Made by a program: the position numbers and the translations under genes
Notes under the pieces: generated by a model
Databases searched by the model: none
Seen by the model: the letters and a program-made list of their open reading frames with translations, nothing else
What the model was told of the DNA's origin: nothing
Shown: piece by piece, positions 9,216 to 17,290 of the stretch
How positions within the stretch are numbered: the first letter of the stretch is position 1
Layout of the letters: the number at the start of each line of letters is the position of its first letter
NCBI RefSeq assembly: GCF_003626755.1
Contig: NZ_RBCJ01000002.1
Span: forward strand, 434,001-498,000
Length of the DNA: 64,000 nt
DNA from: Ulvibacterium marinum
Lineage (GTDB): Bacteria > Bacteroidota > Bacteroidia > Flavobacteriales > Flavobacteriaceae
Direction of reading: 5' to 3'

Positions 9216-10091
9216 ATGTCGAACATCGGATTGATTATTGAGGAACGAAGTCGTGATATCGGGGATTTTCTGGTAGGCCGATTGATCCCCTTCCGTAAAA
9301 AGCGGATGATAGGTCCTTTCATTTTCATTGATCACATGGGGCCCACACAACTAGGGCCGCAAAATTATATGGACGTAGATCAGCATCCTCACATAGGGCT
9401 TGCCACCTTGACGTATTTGTTGGAAGGCGAGGTTATGCACGAGGATAGTTTGGGAACCCAACAGCGCATTCAACCAGGATCTGTAAATTGGATGGTAGCC
9501 GGTAAGGGAGTATCCCATTCGGAAAGGACCCCGGCCGATATGCGAAATGGGATAATCTTTACGGCTCACGGGTATCAAATTTGGGTGGCCCTGCCCAAGG
9601 AATTGGAAGAAACGGATCCCGAGTTTCATCATATTGGCATTGATGAAATCCCAAAATGGGAGGAGGGCAATGCATCCTTTAAATTGGTTGCAGGTAAAGG
9701 GTATGGCCGAAAGTCACCTGTTCCGGTCCATTCTCCACTTTTTATGATTGAAGTCACCAATACAGATGCGTATTTTTTAGACATCAAAGATAAGGTAAGG
9801 GGCGAAGTAGGTATCTGTATCGTTGATGGAAGTATAGAGGCCTGTGGTGAAACTATTGATAAAGGCAATATTTTGGTCTCAAAAGTAGAGGATACCTGTA
9901 AAATAAACCTTAGGCCCAATACCCATCTATTGTTATTCGGTGGCGAACCTTTTCTGGAAGAACGTCATATTTACTGGAATTTTGTTTCTTCCAGTAAGGA
10001 AAGAATTGAAAGGGCAAAAACCGATTGGGTTCAAAAAACCTTTCCTATGATGCAAGATGACAAGACCTATGTTCCGCTACCAGGGTCATAA
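9216..10091 (+). CDS. Pirin family protein
   Basis: A bicupin of 291 residues. All four pirin metal ligands are present at almost the same positions as in human pirin: His57 and His59 (QHPHIGL), His101 and Glu103 (SHSER). The C-terminal cupin lacks such ligands, as usual. Bacterial pirins have been linked to quercetinase activity or regulation of central metabolism, but no single role is general. It follows the hydroxyacid dehydrogenase closely. Its last six bases overlap the end of the convergent DUF2452 gene. Confidence 0.9.
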   Translation: MSNIGLIIEERSRDIGDFLVGRLIPFRKKRMIGPFIFIDHMGPTQLGPQNYMDVDQHPHIGLATLTYLLEGEVMHEDSLGTQQRIQPGSVNWMVAGKGVSHSERTPADMRNGIIFTAHGYQIWVALPKELEETDPEFHHIGIDEIPKWEEGNASFKLVAGKGYGRKSPVPVHSPLFMIEVTNTDAYFLDIKDKVRGEVGICIVDGSIEACGETIDKGNILVSKVEDTCKINLRPNTHLLLFGGEPFLEERHIYWNFVSSSKERIERAKTDWVQKTFPMMQDDKTYVPLPGS

Positions 10092-10487
10092 TTTTTCCCA
10101 CATCTTGTCCGGCCCCAAGCGAAAACTGCCCAGATGATCAAAACTACATTCATCTGGGGATATCAAGGACAAAAAAGTACTTTCATCCTTTGCTTTATAG
10201 AGATAGTAGGTTCCTCCGGTCACCGGTTCAAAACTGAATTTTGCGTTGTACACCAAGTTATTGTATTCATATTGCTCCATCAGTTTTTGATAGGCCTCTT
10301 TAATGGAATCGTACCTCGACTTAAATTGATGGTTGGCCGTAACGATATTGGTGTTTTTCCAAGTGGTGACGTCGGGAGGTGTAATTCTGGGAGCGCCTAC
10401 CCCGCTGGCATAGGGTAATAGCTTGGCATGATACTCCCGAGTTTCATCATCAAAAACGACAGCGTCCGGTTTTTTTTCTTTTTTCAT
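10086..10487 (-). CDS. DUF2452 family protein
   Basis: About 133 residues, cytoplasmic, no signal. It matches the DUF2452 (C1orf50-like) pattern: LLPYASGVGAPRITPPDV, then a helix with QYEYNNLVYNAKFSFEPV and GGTYYLYKA near the end, closing with LGSFRLGPDKMWE. The function is unknown across the family. The start is set at the ATG at 10487; the TTG nine bases upstream is less likely. Confidence 0.8.
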   Translation of the reverse strand: MKKEKKPDAVVFDDETREYHAKLLPYASGVGAPRITPPDVTTWKNTNIVTANHQFKSRYDSIKEAYQKLMEQYEYNNLVYNAKFSFEPVTGGTYYLYKAKDESTFLSLISPDECSFDHLGSFRLGPDKMWEKL

Positions 10488-10519
10488 AGATGTCAAAATT
10501 ACGAAAAGCAGAAAATAAT

Positions 10520-10550
10520 TTTGGCATAAGTTTCGGTATGGCTATATTTC
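10520..10550 (+). promoter_or_regulatory. Bacteroidota-type promoter for the 10578-14704 operon
   Basis: TTTG (10520-10523), exactly 19 bases, then TATATTTC (10543-10550). This fits the primary sigma consensus TTTG-N19-TAnnTTTG of the phylum with one mismatch in the last base. It lies 28 bases before the start codon of the first operon gene. Confidence 0.5.
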
Positions 10551-10577
10551 ATTCAAATTCCTTATAAAATATAGTAT

Positions 10578-12110
10578 ATGAAGTGGTATCCTTTTAGGTC
10601 GTTCGCTTACCCTTTTTTCTTATTTTGTTTCATCATTTTTAGCTCATGCGGTTCTGGAAACAAAAAAAAGGAAGTGGTACTGTATGACACCTACTGTGCC
10701 AGTTGTCATTTACCTCCTGCCATTGATGGACTGCCCAAGCATATCTGGAAGGATAACATATTGCCGGAAATGGGTGCCAGACTTGGAATCCGGGATAACG
10801 GATATGACCCCCTCAAAGATTTGCATTTTGGTGAACAGGCCATGCTTCTTGAAAAAGGAATATATCCGTTCTCCCCACTGTTGGATATAGCTGATTGGGA
10901 ATTGTTACGAGATTATATCATTGCCATGGCGCCTGATTCCCTTCCCGATCAACAAAGTTATAACGCCGCTAAACCCTTAGAAGGATTTTCCAAACAGCTT
11001 ATATCACTTGATGATAAAGACCAATCCCTTTTTACGTACTTAAAGTATGATGAGGAAATCACAAAACTTCGTTTGGGGGATTTAACAGGTTATCTATTGG
11101 AATATGATTTTAAAACCGATACGCTTATCCCAAAAGCCCGATTGGCCAGTGCAGTGGTAGATCACTACGACAGGGACGGACTATCTTTTACTACAAGTAT
11201 CGGTTCCATACGCCCCACCGCCTTATCTACGGGACAAGTGTATACTTGGCAAAATGAAACGCCTATGGCTATGCCCCTAATATTCCATAGACCGGTGCAT
11301 ACCTTGGTCGAGGATTTGAACAATGATGGAAAAAAGGAATTGATCGTTAGTGAGTTTGGAGACCTTACGGGGAGTCTTTCCCTATTGTGGGATAAAGGAA
11401 ACTCGACCTATGAAAAGAGAATTCTTTTAAATCAACCTGGTGCAATCCGAGTGGTGGCAAAAGATATGAATCAAGATCAAAGAAAGGATCTTGTAGTAAT
11501 CACCTCCCAGGGGGATGAGGGCATTACTATTTTATACCAAAAGGACGATTTGAACTTTGAATCGGAAAAAGTAATCCGATTTAGCCCATTATATGGTTCA
11601 AGCTGGTTTGAGCTCATTGATTATGATGGTGATGGCGATGAGGATATCATTACCGTTAATGGGGATAATGCGGATGAATCTTATGTTCATAAACCGTATC
11701 ACGGGATGCGAATACATCTTAACAATGGAGAAAACCAATTTGAAGAAACTTATTTTTATCCAATGAACGGTGCTTCGCGAGTGGTTGCCCATGATTTTGA
11801 TCAGGACGGGGATATCGATTTCGGTTTAGTCTCTACCTTCCCCGACTACGCCACCAGGCCTGACTATTCGTTTGTATACCTTGAGAATATGGATTCCGAT
11901 AGTTATACTTTTGACCCTCATATCATTAAAAATCCAGATGCTCGATGGTTTTTGATGGATACAGGTGATATCGATGAGGATGGTGATGAGGATATCATTT
12001 TGAGTGCATTTACCTATGGATTTACCCCGGCACCCAAGGAATTTACGGAAGCCTGGAAAGAGAAAAAGGTAGATCTTATGGTCCTAAGAAACCAATTGAT
12101 AAATAAATAG
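10578..12110 (+). CDS. Lipoprotein with single haem-c motif and FG-GAP/VCBS repeats
   Basis: 510 residues. The N-terminal hydrophobic segment ends in a lipobox with Cys24 (IFSSC). A CxxCH haem-c motif follows at 40-44 (CASCH). The rest holds Asp-rich FG-GAP/VCBS beta-propeller repeats with calcium-type motifs such as DYDGDGDEDIITVNGD, DFDQDGDIDFG and DIDEDGDEDIILSAF. It is probably surface or periplasmic and anchored to the outer membrane. The haem region could carry electrons, but no methionine ligand can be assigned. First gene of a four-gene operon; the next ATG comes two bases after its stop. Confidence 0.8.
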   Translation: MKWYPFRSFAYPFFLFCFIIFSSCGSGNKKKEVVLYDTYCASCHLPPAIDGLPKHIWKDNILPEMGARLGIRDNGYDPLKDLHFGEQAMLLEKGIYPFSPLLDIADWELLRDYIIAMAPDSLPDQQSYNAAKPLEGFSKQLISLDDKDQSLFTYLKYDEEITKLRLGDLTGYLLEYDFKTDTLIPKARLASAVVDHYDRDGLSFTTSIGSIRPTALSTGQVYTWQNETPMAMPLIFHRPVHTLVEDLNNDGKKELIVSEFGDLTGSLSLLWDKGNSTYEKRILLNQPGAIRVVAKDMNQDQRKDLVVITSQGDEGITILYQKDDLNFESEKVIRFSPLYGSSWFELIDYDGDGDEDIITVNGDNADESYVHKPYHGMRIHLNNGENQFEETYFYPMNGASRVVAHDFDQDGDIDFGLVSTFPDYATRPDYSFVYLENMDSDSYTFDPHIIKNPDARWFLMDTGDIDEDGDEDIILSAFTYGFTPAPKEFTEAWKEKKVDLMVLRNQLINK

Positions 12111-12112
12111 TT

Positions 12113-12541
12113 ATGAATAGGTTTGCCCAAATAGCATCGTTTGGGATCCTTACCTTTTCTTTGAATTCCTGCAATGGGCCGGTGGAAGAGGAAAAGTACA
12201 AATGGATTCCTTTGGAAGTTACCGCTACGGCGTATAACTCCTTACCTTCCCAAACATTGGGCAACCCTTCCATTACGGCTTGGGGGGATACATTGGTGCC
12301 TGGAATAAAGGCTATTGCCGTATCGAGGGATTTATTGGATATGGGTTTAAAATACAATACGCTTGTCCAAATTCAAGGCTTTTCGGATACGTTCTACGTC
12401 AAGGACAAAATGCATAGGAGATGGAAAAAACGGATTGATATTTATATGGGAAAGGATTTTAAAAAAGCCAAGGAATGGGGCAGGAAAAAACTGCAGATCG
12501 CCTGCGCCGTACAAAAGGAAGATAGCATAAAAACCGATTAA
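12113..12541 (+). CDS. 3D-domain lipoprotein (putative lytic transglycosylase-like)
   Basis: 142 residues with a lipoprotein signal (Cys20 in LNSC). The 3D domain, named for its three aspartates, is seen as VTATAYNS, then WGDTLVPGIKAIAVSRDLL, and FYVKDKMHRRWKKRIDIYM. This is the double-psi barrel of MltA- and EndoB-like peptidoglycan enzymes. The family cleaves or binds glycan strands; activity here is inferred. It lies between the haem-c lipoprotein and an amidase, all in one direction with very short gaps. Confidence 0.75.
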   Translation: MNRFAQIASFGILTFSLNSCNGPVEEEKYKWIPLEVTATAYNSLPSQTLGNPSITAWGDTLVPGIKAIAVSRDLLDMGLKYNTLVQIQGFSDTFYVKDKMHRRWKKRIDIYMGKDFKKAKEWGRKKLQIACAVQKEDSIKTD

Positions 12542-12552
12542 ATTTATTGGGA

Positions 12553-13227
12553 ATGAAACCAATTTCGATCATGCTTATTTTAATTTCTCTAGTTTCCTGT
12601 TCGGTTCAAAAGGAAATTTTGGATAAGCCCATTGTCTTTGATGATGAACGTAAGACATTAACTTTGGAGTACCTATCCTCTCGCTATGGCTTGGAACAGC
12701 AAGAACCTACTATAAAACCAAAAATGATCGTATTGCATTGGACGGTCATCCCTACTTTTGAAAAGTCATTTGAAGCATTCAACAATGCCACGCTTCCCGA
12801 TTGGAGACCGGATATCACCAATGTTAGCGGACTTAATGTATCCTCCCAATTTATGGTGGATAGGGATGGAACCATATATCGATTAATGCCTGAAACTACT
12901 ATGGCAAGGCATGTTATAGGGCTAAATCATTGTGCCATTGGTGTGGAAAACATTGGGGGAACGGAAGATCTACCCTTGACCAAGGCCCAATTAAAATCCA
13001 ATATATGGCTGGTCAAATATTTGAAAGGGAAATACGATATTGACTATGTCATCGGGCACTATGAATATACCCTTTTTGAAGGGCATCCCCTTTGGTTGGA
13101 GATAGATGACGGATATCGTACCCAAAAAAACGATCCCGGTGAAGATTTTATGAAAAAAGTCCGAAAAGCCACCAAAGACCTTAATTTTAAACCCATTCCT
13201 ACAAAACCTAATATCGATGCAAATTAA
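12553..13227 (+). CDS. N-acetylmuramoyl-L-alanine amidase lipoprotein (Amidase_2 family)
   Basis: 224 residues with a lipobox at Cys16 (LVSC). Amidase_2 signatures: VLHWT (His62, zinc), ARHVIGLNHCAIGVENIGG (about 118-136) and NDPGEDF (193-199). The family cuts the amide bond between muramic acid and the stem peptide. As a lipoprotein it would act in the periplasm, on murein or its fragments. The ATG at 12553 is preferred over TTG 12547 because it starts the signal peptide. Its last 11 bases overlap the M14 peptidase start, so the two are likely translationally coupled. Confidence 0.85.
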   Translation: MKPISIMLILISLVSCSVQKEILDKPIVFDDERKTLTLEYLSSRYGLEQQEPTIKPKMIVLHWTVIPTFEKSFEAFNNATLPDWRPDITNVSGLNVSSQFMVDRDGTIYRLMPETTMARHVIGLNHCAIGVENIGGTEDLPLTKAQLKSNIWLVKYLKGKYDIDYVIGHYEYTLFEGHPLWLEIDDGYRTQKNDPGEDFMKKVRKATKDLNFKPIPTKPNIDAN

Positions 13228-14704
13228 ATCCTTTCTACTTCTTTTTGTCTTTTTCATGACACTTTCCTTGTGCGCCCAAGAAAAGGAAATCACTTCCAAA
13301 CTCTATGAGACCTATGAGAATTACAAGGAGCCGAGCTTGAACAAAAGACGGGTAAAGCATCATGAAATCCAACCTTTTATTACGGAGTATCGAAAGAACC
13401 CAAAATTTACAGTTAAAACCGTTGGGAAATCTATAGAGGGTCGTGATCTTAATCTGATCAGTATAGGTAGGGGAGAAGTAAGTGTTTTTCTTTGGTCCCA
13501 AATGCATGGAAACGAACCAACGGCCACCCTGGCGATTTTTGATATTCTCAGTTTTTTGGACAGCAACGACTTTCAAGCCGAAAAAAAAGAGATTTTGGAC
13601 AATCTTACGCTTCATTTTTTACCCATGTTAAATCCGGATGGGGCGGAAGTCTACCAACGGAGAAACCGTTTGGGCATTGATATTAATCGGGATGCATTGC
13701 GCTTGCAATCACCTGAGGGGCGAACATTGAAAGGAGTTAGGGATAGCCTGAAGGCGGATTTCGGTTTTAACCTTCATGATCAAAGCACCTATTACAATGC
13801 TGAGCGTACCGAAAAACCAGCAACCATTTCCTATTTGGCCCCAGCCTATAATCATGAAAAGGAAACCAATGAGGTAAGAAGCAATGCTATGAAGGTCATT
13901 GCTTTTATGAACGGTATTATTCAAAAGTATGCTCCGGGACAAGTAGGGAAGTACAATGATACTTTTGAACCAAGGGCCTTTGGGGATAACATCCAAAAAT
14001 GGGGCACTAGTGCCATTTTAATAGAATCAGGAGGGTATCCCAATGATATTGAAAAACAGGAAATACGAAAGTTGAACTACGTCTCCATTCTTTCCGCAAT
14101 ATATACGATTGCCAAAGGTAGCTATGTGGATATTGCGCTGGAGGATTACGAAAAGATACCTGAAAACGACCGTAAGCTTTTCGACCTAAAAATCGAAAAT
14201 GCCACCTACTCATTATTGGGAAATGACTATATTCTGGATATTGGCATCAATCAGTTGGAAGTAGACAAGGAAGGAAATACCGATTTCTGGTACAGCAGCC
14301 GAATCCTTGATTTGGGAGATTTGTCAACCTACTATGGATACGAAACTTTAAATGCTTCAGGTTACTCCTTAAAAACGGGTAAAGTATACCCGGAAATTTT
14401 TGGAAACCTACAACAACTAAAAAGTTTAAACACTAGTGAAGCCTTAAAAAATGGATACACCTATGTTCGAGTGAAAGATATTTCCTTGGAGCAACTGGAA
14501 TCCCCGTATCCCATTCATATTATAGGCGAAAAATATGAATTGCCGGAGCTCAACTTAGAAGTGGGCGTCAATCCAACTTTTATTTTGGAAAAAGACGGAA
14601 AGATTGTTTACGCTGTCGTAAACGGATTTCTAATTGAACTGGACAAAATTGGAAAATCAATACATTCTTATTTTGATGGTAAGAATGCGATGATCTATAG
14701 ATAG
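13217..14704 (+). CDS. M14-family zinc carboxypeptidase, secreted
   Basis: 495 residues with a Sec signal (LLLFVFFMTLSLCAQ). The zinc motif HxxE is at 97-100 (QMHGNEPTA), the third ligand is in FNLHDQ, and INRDALRL supplies the substrate arginine region. A C-terminal beta-rich extension of about 170 residues follows the catalytic domain. It probably trims peptides from the C-terminus in the periplasm. Placed after an amidase and a 3D-domain protein, it may act on stem peptides released from murein; that is inference. No terminator was recognised after it. Confidence 0.85.
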   Translation: MQIKSFLLLFVFFMTLSLCAQEKEITSKLYETYENYKEPSLNKRRVKHHEIQPFITEYRKNPKFTVKTVGKSIEGRDLNLISIGRGEVSVFLWSQMHGNEPTATLAIFDILSFLDSNDFQAEKKEILDNLTLHFLPMLNPDGAEVYQRRNRLGIDINRDALRLQSPEGRTLKGVRDSLKADFGFNLHDQSTYYNAERTEKPATISYLAPAYNHEKETNEVRSNAMKVIAFMNGIIQKYAPGQVGKYNDTFEPRAFGDNIQKWGTSAILIESGGYPNDIEKQEIRKLNYVSILSAIYTIAKGSYVDIALEDYEKIPENDRKLFDLKIENATYSLLGNDYILDIGINQLEVDKEGNTDFWYSSRILDLGDLSTYYGYETLNASGYSLKTGKVYPEIFGNLQQLKSLNTSEALKNGYTYVRVKDISLEQLESPYPIHIIGEKYELPELNLEVGVNPTFILEKDGKIVYAVVNGFLIELDKIGKSIHSYFDGKNAMIYR

Positions 14705-14713
14705 TTTCCTTCT

Positions 14714-14890
14714 TCAGTACCCAAATTGAATTTTCATATATGGCCCGTACTTAAGTAAGATCACCATCATAGCAAATAGTGTGGTTACAATAGAGGAAAA
14801 CAATAATAGGACTAAACTCTTATACCATTTGGACCATGGCCCAATAGCACTGTTTTGAATAATTTCGTTGATTACATCCATGACTTTCAT
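14714..14890 (-). CDS. Small membrane protein, 58 residues
   Basis: An open frame from ATG (14890) to TGA (14714). It has a polar N-terminus (MKVMDVINEIIQNSAIG), one strongly hydrophobic helix (SLVLLLFSSIVTTLFAMMVI, about 25-46) and a short basic tail (KYGPYMKIQFGY). The helix and tail pattern supports a real inner-membrane miniprotein rather than chance. No homologue is known to me. It is convergent with the M14 gene, ten bases apart. Confidence 0.55.
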   Translation of the reverse strand: MKVMDVINEIIQNSAIGPWSKWYKSLVLLLFSSIVTTLFAMMVILLKYGPYMKIQFGY

Positions 14891-15043
14891 TCTTTACGCC
14901 TAGCTGTCTCCAGGCTGGATTAAACATCTTCATAGTTTTTAGGATGTAGGTGGTCTATATAAAATTTGAGTCGTTAGTTATATAAGTAACAATATTCGGG
15001 CCAAAAACCCTAAAACGTTTGTTCAGTTCTCGATAAACCGCAT

Positions 15044-15072
15044 AAAAAAAGGGAGAACCGTTTGATTCTCCC
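15044..15072 (-). terminator. Intrinsic terminator of the von Willebrand A gene
   Basis: On the minus strand GGGAGAA/TTCTCCC (15066-15072 with 15051-15057) forms a 7-bp stem with an 8-base loop, followed by seven T. It lies 24 bases after the stop at 15097. Confidence 0.75.
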
Positions 15073-15096
15073 TAGCATATAATTTGTTATTGATTG

Positions 15097-16194
15097 TCAT
15101 TCACATCCCCCGGTAAATCCATTGGCATTAAACTTAGTCTGTACCGCGCCTTGCCTGCTACCCTCTTTTACCTGTATGGCCAAGTTGCTCTCGCCACTAC
15201 CATCCCGTTTTGGGGTGCAATACTCAAAAAGGTAAAAGCTATTGGCCCGCTGGGACACTCTAAAGGAAATGTCATTAAAGGTAGTTTCCAATTCTTCCTT
15301 GTTCCCGGCAAAAACACTAAATGTCTTCCCAATATCGGTCAATACCTGTGTATCGATTTCACCTCCAAGTCCAATAGTGAAAAATGAGATATTGGAATCG
15401 GCTTCGTCTACTTTTTTTAAGGCGGCCTCCTCTGTAAAACGGGAAGCTTGATCTGTACCATCTGTAAAAATAACAACTGAGGCGGCCCCTATTTTTCCAT
15501 CAGAGGTACTTTCGTTCAAAAGTCCGGTAGCGATATCTGTCGATTTTATTACAGCACCATAAAGATCTGTAGAAGGGTCGTTGCTAATATCCTCCGTAAT
15601 TCCTTCAATGGCTATTGTCAGCTCTTGCTTGGAAGAAGTTGGAGCGTTCAATAAATGAAGTTCGTTCTCACCATCAAACCAATATATGGCCATCTTAAAG
15701 GAATCCTCGGGCGTTGCCGGCATTACATTATCAATAAAACTAATACTGGCCGATTTCAGTTCCTCCAAACTGCTGCTGAGCACACTATTGCTCAAATCCA
15801 GTACAAGAAGGGTGTTATTGCTAAAAATCTGGGAGTTGGGAGATATGCGGGCTTGGGATTCGGAAGTGGAGATAGTATTAAAACAATCGTCGTTCCGCCC
15901 CTGCTCATAAATGGTGAATTGGTCCGCTGTGAGCCCGGGCACAGGATTGTTGTCCGTATCGGATACTCTAAAAAAAATGGAAACTTTTCCAGGAAGTGTT
16001 GTGAACTGTTCTTGAATGGACAATACCAAATCGTTTTCACCAAGGTCCAGACATTCGTCAACAGGTTTTCCCTTTCCAAGCCCATCACCAAGGTTAAGAT
16101 CAAGATTTACATCATCATCGGCATTACCACAGGAGAATAAAAAAAGAGCAATGGAAAAAAGGGTTGGGAGTCTGAAGTTTAATTTCATTTTCAT
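15097..16194 (-). CDS. Von Willebrand factor A domain lipoprotein
   Basis: About 365 residues from ATG 16194 (MKMKLNFRLP..). The signal ends in a lipobox (FLFSCGN). An acidic linker (DDDVNLDLNLGDG) follows, then a beta-domain with VSDTDNNPVPGLTADQFTIY (the pattern that precedes VWA in many secreted proteins), then a VWA domain with the metal-site motif DLSNS and the later VIFTDGTDQ. It is outer-membrane anchored and probably binds a protein partner in a metal-dependent way. The longer frame up to 16269 would hide the signal peptide, so it was rejected. Divergent from the deacetylase at 16339. Confidence 0.85.
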   Translation of the reverse strand: MKMKLNFRLPTLFSIALFLFSCGNADDDVNLDLNLGDGLGKGKPVDECLDLGENDLVLSIQEQFTTLPGKVSIFFRVSDTDNNPVPGLTADQFTIYEQGRNDDCFNTISTSESQARISPNSQIFSNNTLLVLDLSNSVLSSSLEELKSASISFIDNVMPATPEDSFKMAIYWFDGENELHLLNAPTSSKQELTIAIEGITEDISNDPSTDLYGAVIKSTDIATGLLNESTSDGKIGAASVVIFTDGTDQASRFTEEAALKKVDEADSNISFFTIGLGGEIDTQVLTDIGKTFSVFAGNKEELETTFNDISFRVSQRANSFYLFEYCTPKRDGSGESNLAIQVKEGSRQGAVQTKFNANGFTGGCE

Positions 16195-16338
16195 ATATAT
16201 TGGGTTCAACACACAGAACGGGGGAAATGGATGAAAAGTATAACATCTTAAAAAAAATATGTTAAACATTGTTAAAGATGGGAGCTTGGAATTTTGTAGC
16301 TTTCATGATTGTTTTTTGATTTTACAAACTCACGATTT

Positions 16339-17274
16339 ATGCACTTGCGCATCATTATTTTTTTCGCATGGGCTTTCCAAGGATTTTCGCTTTTGGGACA
16401 GGAGAAAACCGTTGCGGAAAGATTGGGATACCCGGCAGATACCAAATTATTGATTATCCATGCGGACGATCTAGGGGTGGCCCATTCAGAAAATAGGGCC
16501 AGTATATATGCCTTGGAAAAGAGCCCGGTAAACTCTGCCAGCATTATGGTTCCTTGCCCATGGTTTCCGGAAATTGTTGCGTATGCCACGGAAAATCCTG
16601 AAATGGATTTGGGCCTACACCTAACCTTGACCAGTGAGTGGAAATATTATAAATGGGGACCTGTAACATCTAAAGACTCCGTTTCTAGTCTAATTGGGGA
16701 GGACGGTTATTTTTATCCTTTGGTACCTGATTTTGTAGCCCATGCCAAACCGGAGGAGGTAGCCCTCGAATTACGAAATCAGATAAAAAAAGCCTATGCG
16801 TCCGGTATAGATGTAACACATTTGGATGCCCATATGGGCGCCGCCGCTAGTACTCCCGAGCACATTGCCACATATATGCGGTTAGGAAAGGAGTTTGGCC
16901 TTCCCGTATTATTGGATTCCAGGATACATGCCGTGGATGATGTAAAAATAAAATCGCTTCTAGATGAAAGTACCGTGGTGATGGACTATATCCATAGTAT
17001 TTTACCAACAGATTTTGAAAAAGGAAGTACCCAATATTACACCCAACTATTGAGAACCCTTAAACCTGGAATCACTTGCCTATTGATCCATTTGGCCTAT
17101 GATGACGACGAGATGCAAGGTATTGCCGTGGATCATCCAGAGTGGGGTGCCGCATGGAGACAGGCGGATCTTGATTTCTTTACTAGCAAGGAATGTGTCC
17201 AACTCTTAAAAGAAAATGATATTGTGCTGGTGACATGGCGAGAGATCAGGGATAAAATTACCAGGGTAAAATAA
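16339..17274 (+). CDS. YdjC/ChbG-family carbohydrate deacetylase, secreted
   Basis: 311 residues from ATG 16339, with a Sec signal (FFAWAFQGFSLLGQ). YdjC motifs: LIIHADDLGV (metal Asp-Asp), GLHLTLTSEW, and THLDAHMGAA (metal His). The family removes acetyl groups from oligosaccharides such as N,N'-diacetylchitobiose in the cytoplasm; here the signal peptide places it outside. The TTG at 16309 would mask the signal. It is followed after 16 bases by the CBM9/DUF5916 protein, probably one operon. Confidence 0.85.
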   Translation: MHLRIIIFFAWAFQGFSLLGQEKTVAERLGYPADTKLLIIHADDLGVAHSENRASIYALEKSPVNSASIMVPCPWFPEIVAYATENPEMDLGLHLTLTSEWKYYKWGPVTSKDSVSSLIGEDGYFYPLVPDFVAHAKPEEVALELRNQIKKAYASGIDVTHLDAHMGAAASTPEHIATYMRLGKEFGLPVLLDSRIHAVDDVKIKSLLDESTVVMDYIHSILPTDFEKGSTQYYTQLLRTLKPGITCLLIHLAYDDDEMQGIAVDHPEWGAAWRQADLDFFTSKECVQLLKENDIVLVTWREIRDKITRVK

Positions 17275-17290
17275 CTACCGGACCAAATCA

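Noticed and set aside
10578-12110. Ordinary cytochrome c electron carrier
   Set aside because: Only one CxxCH in a short N-terminal segment; most of the protein is a beta-propeller, so a simple carrier role is not supported.
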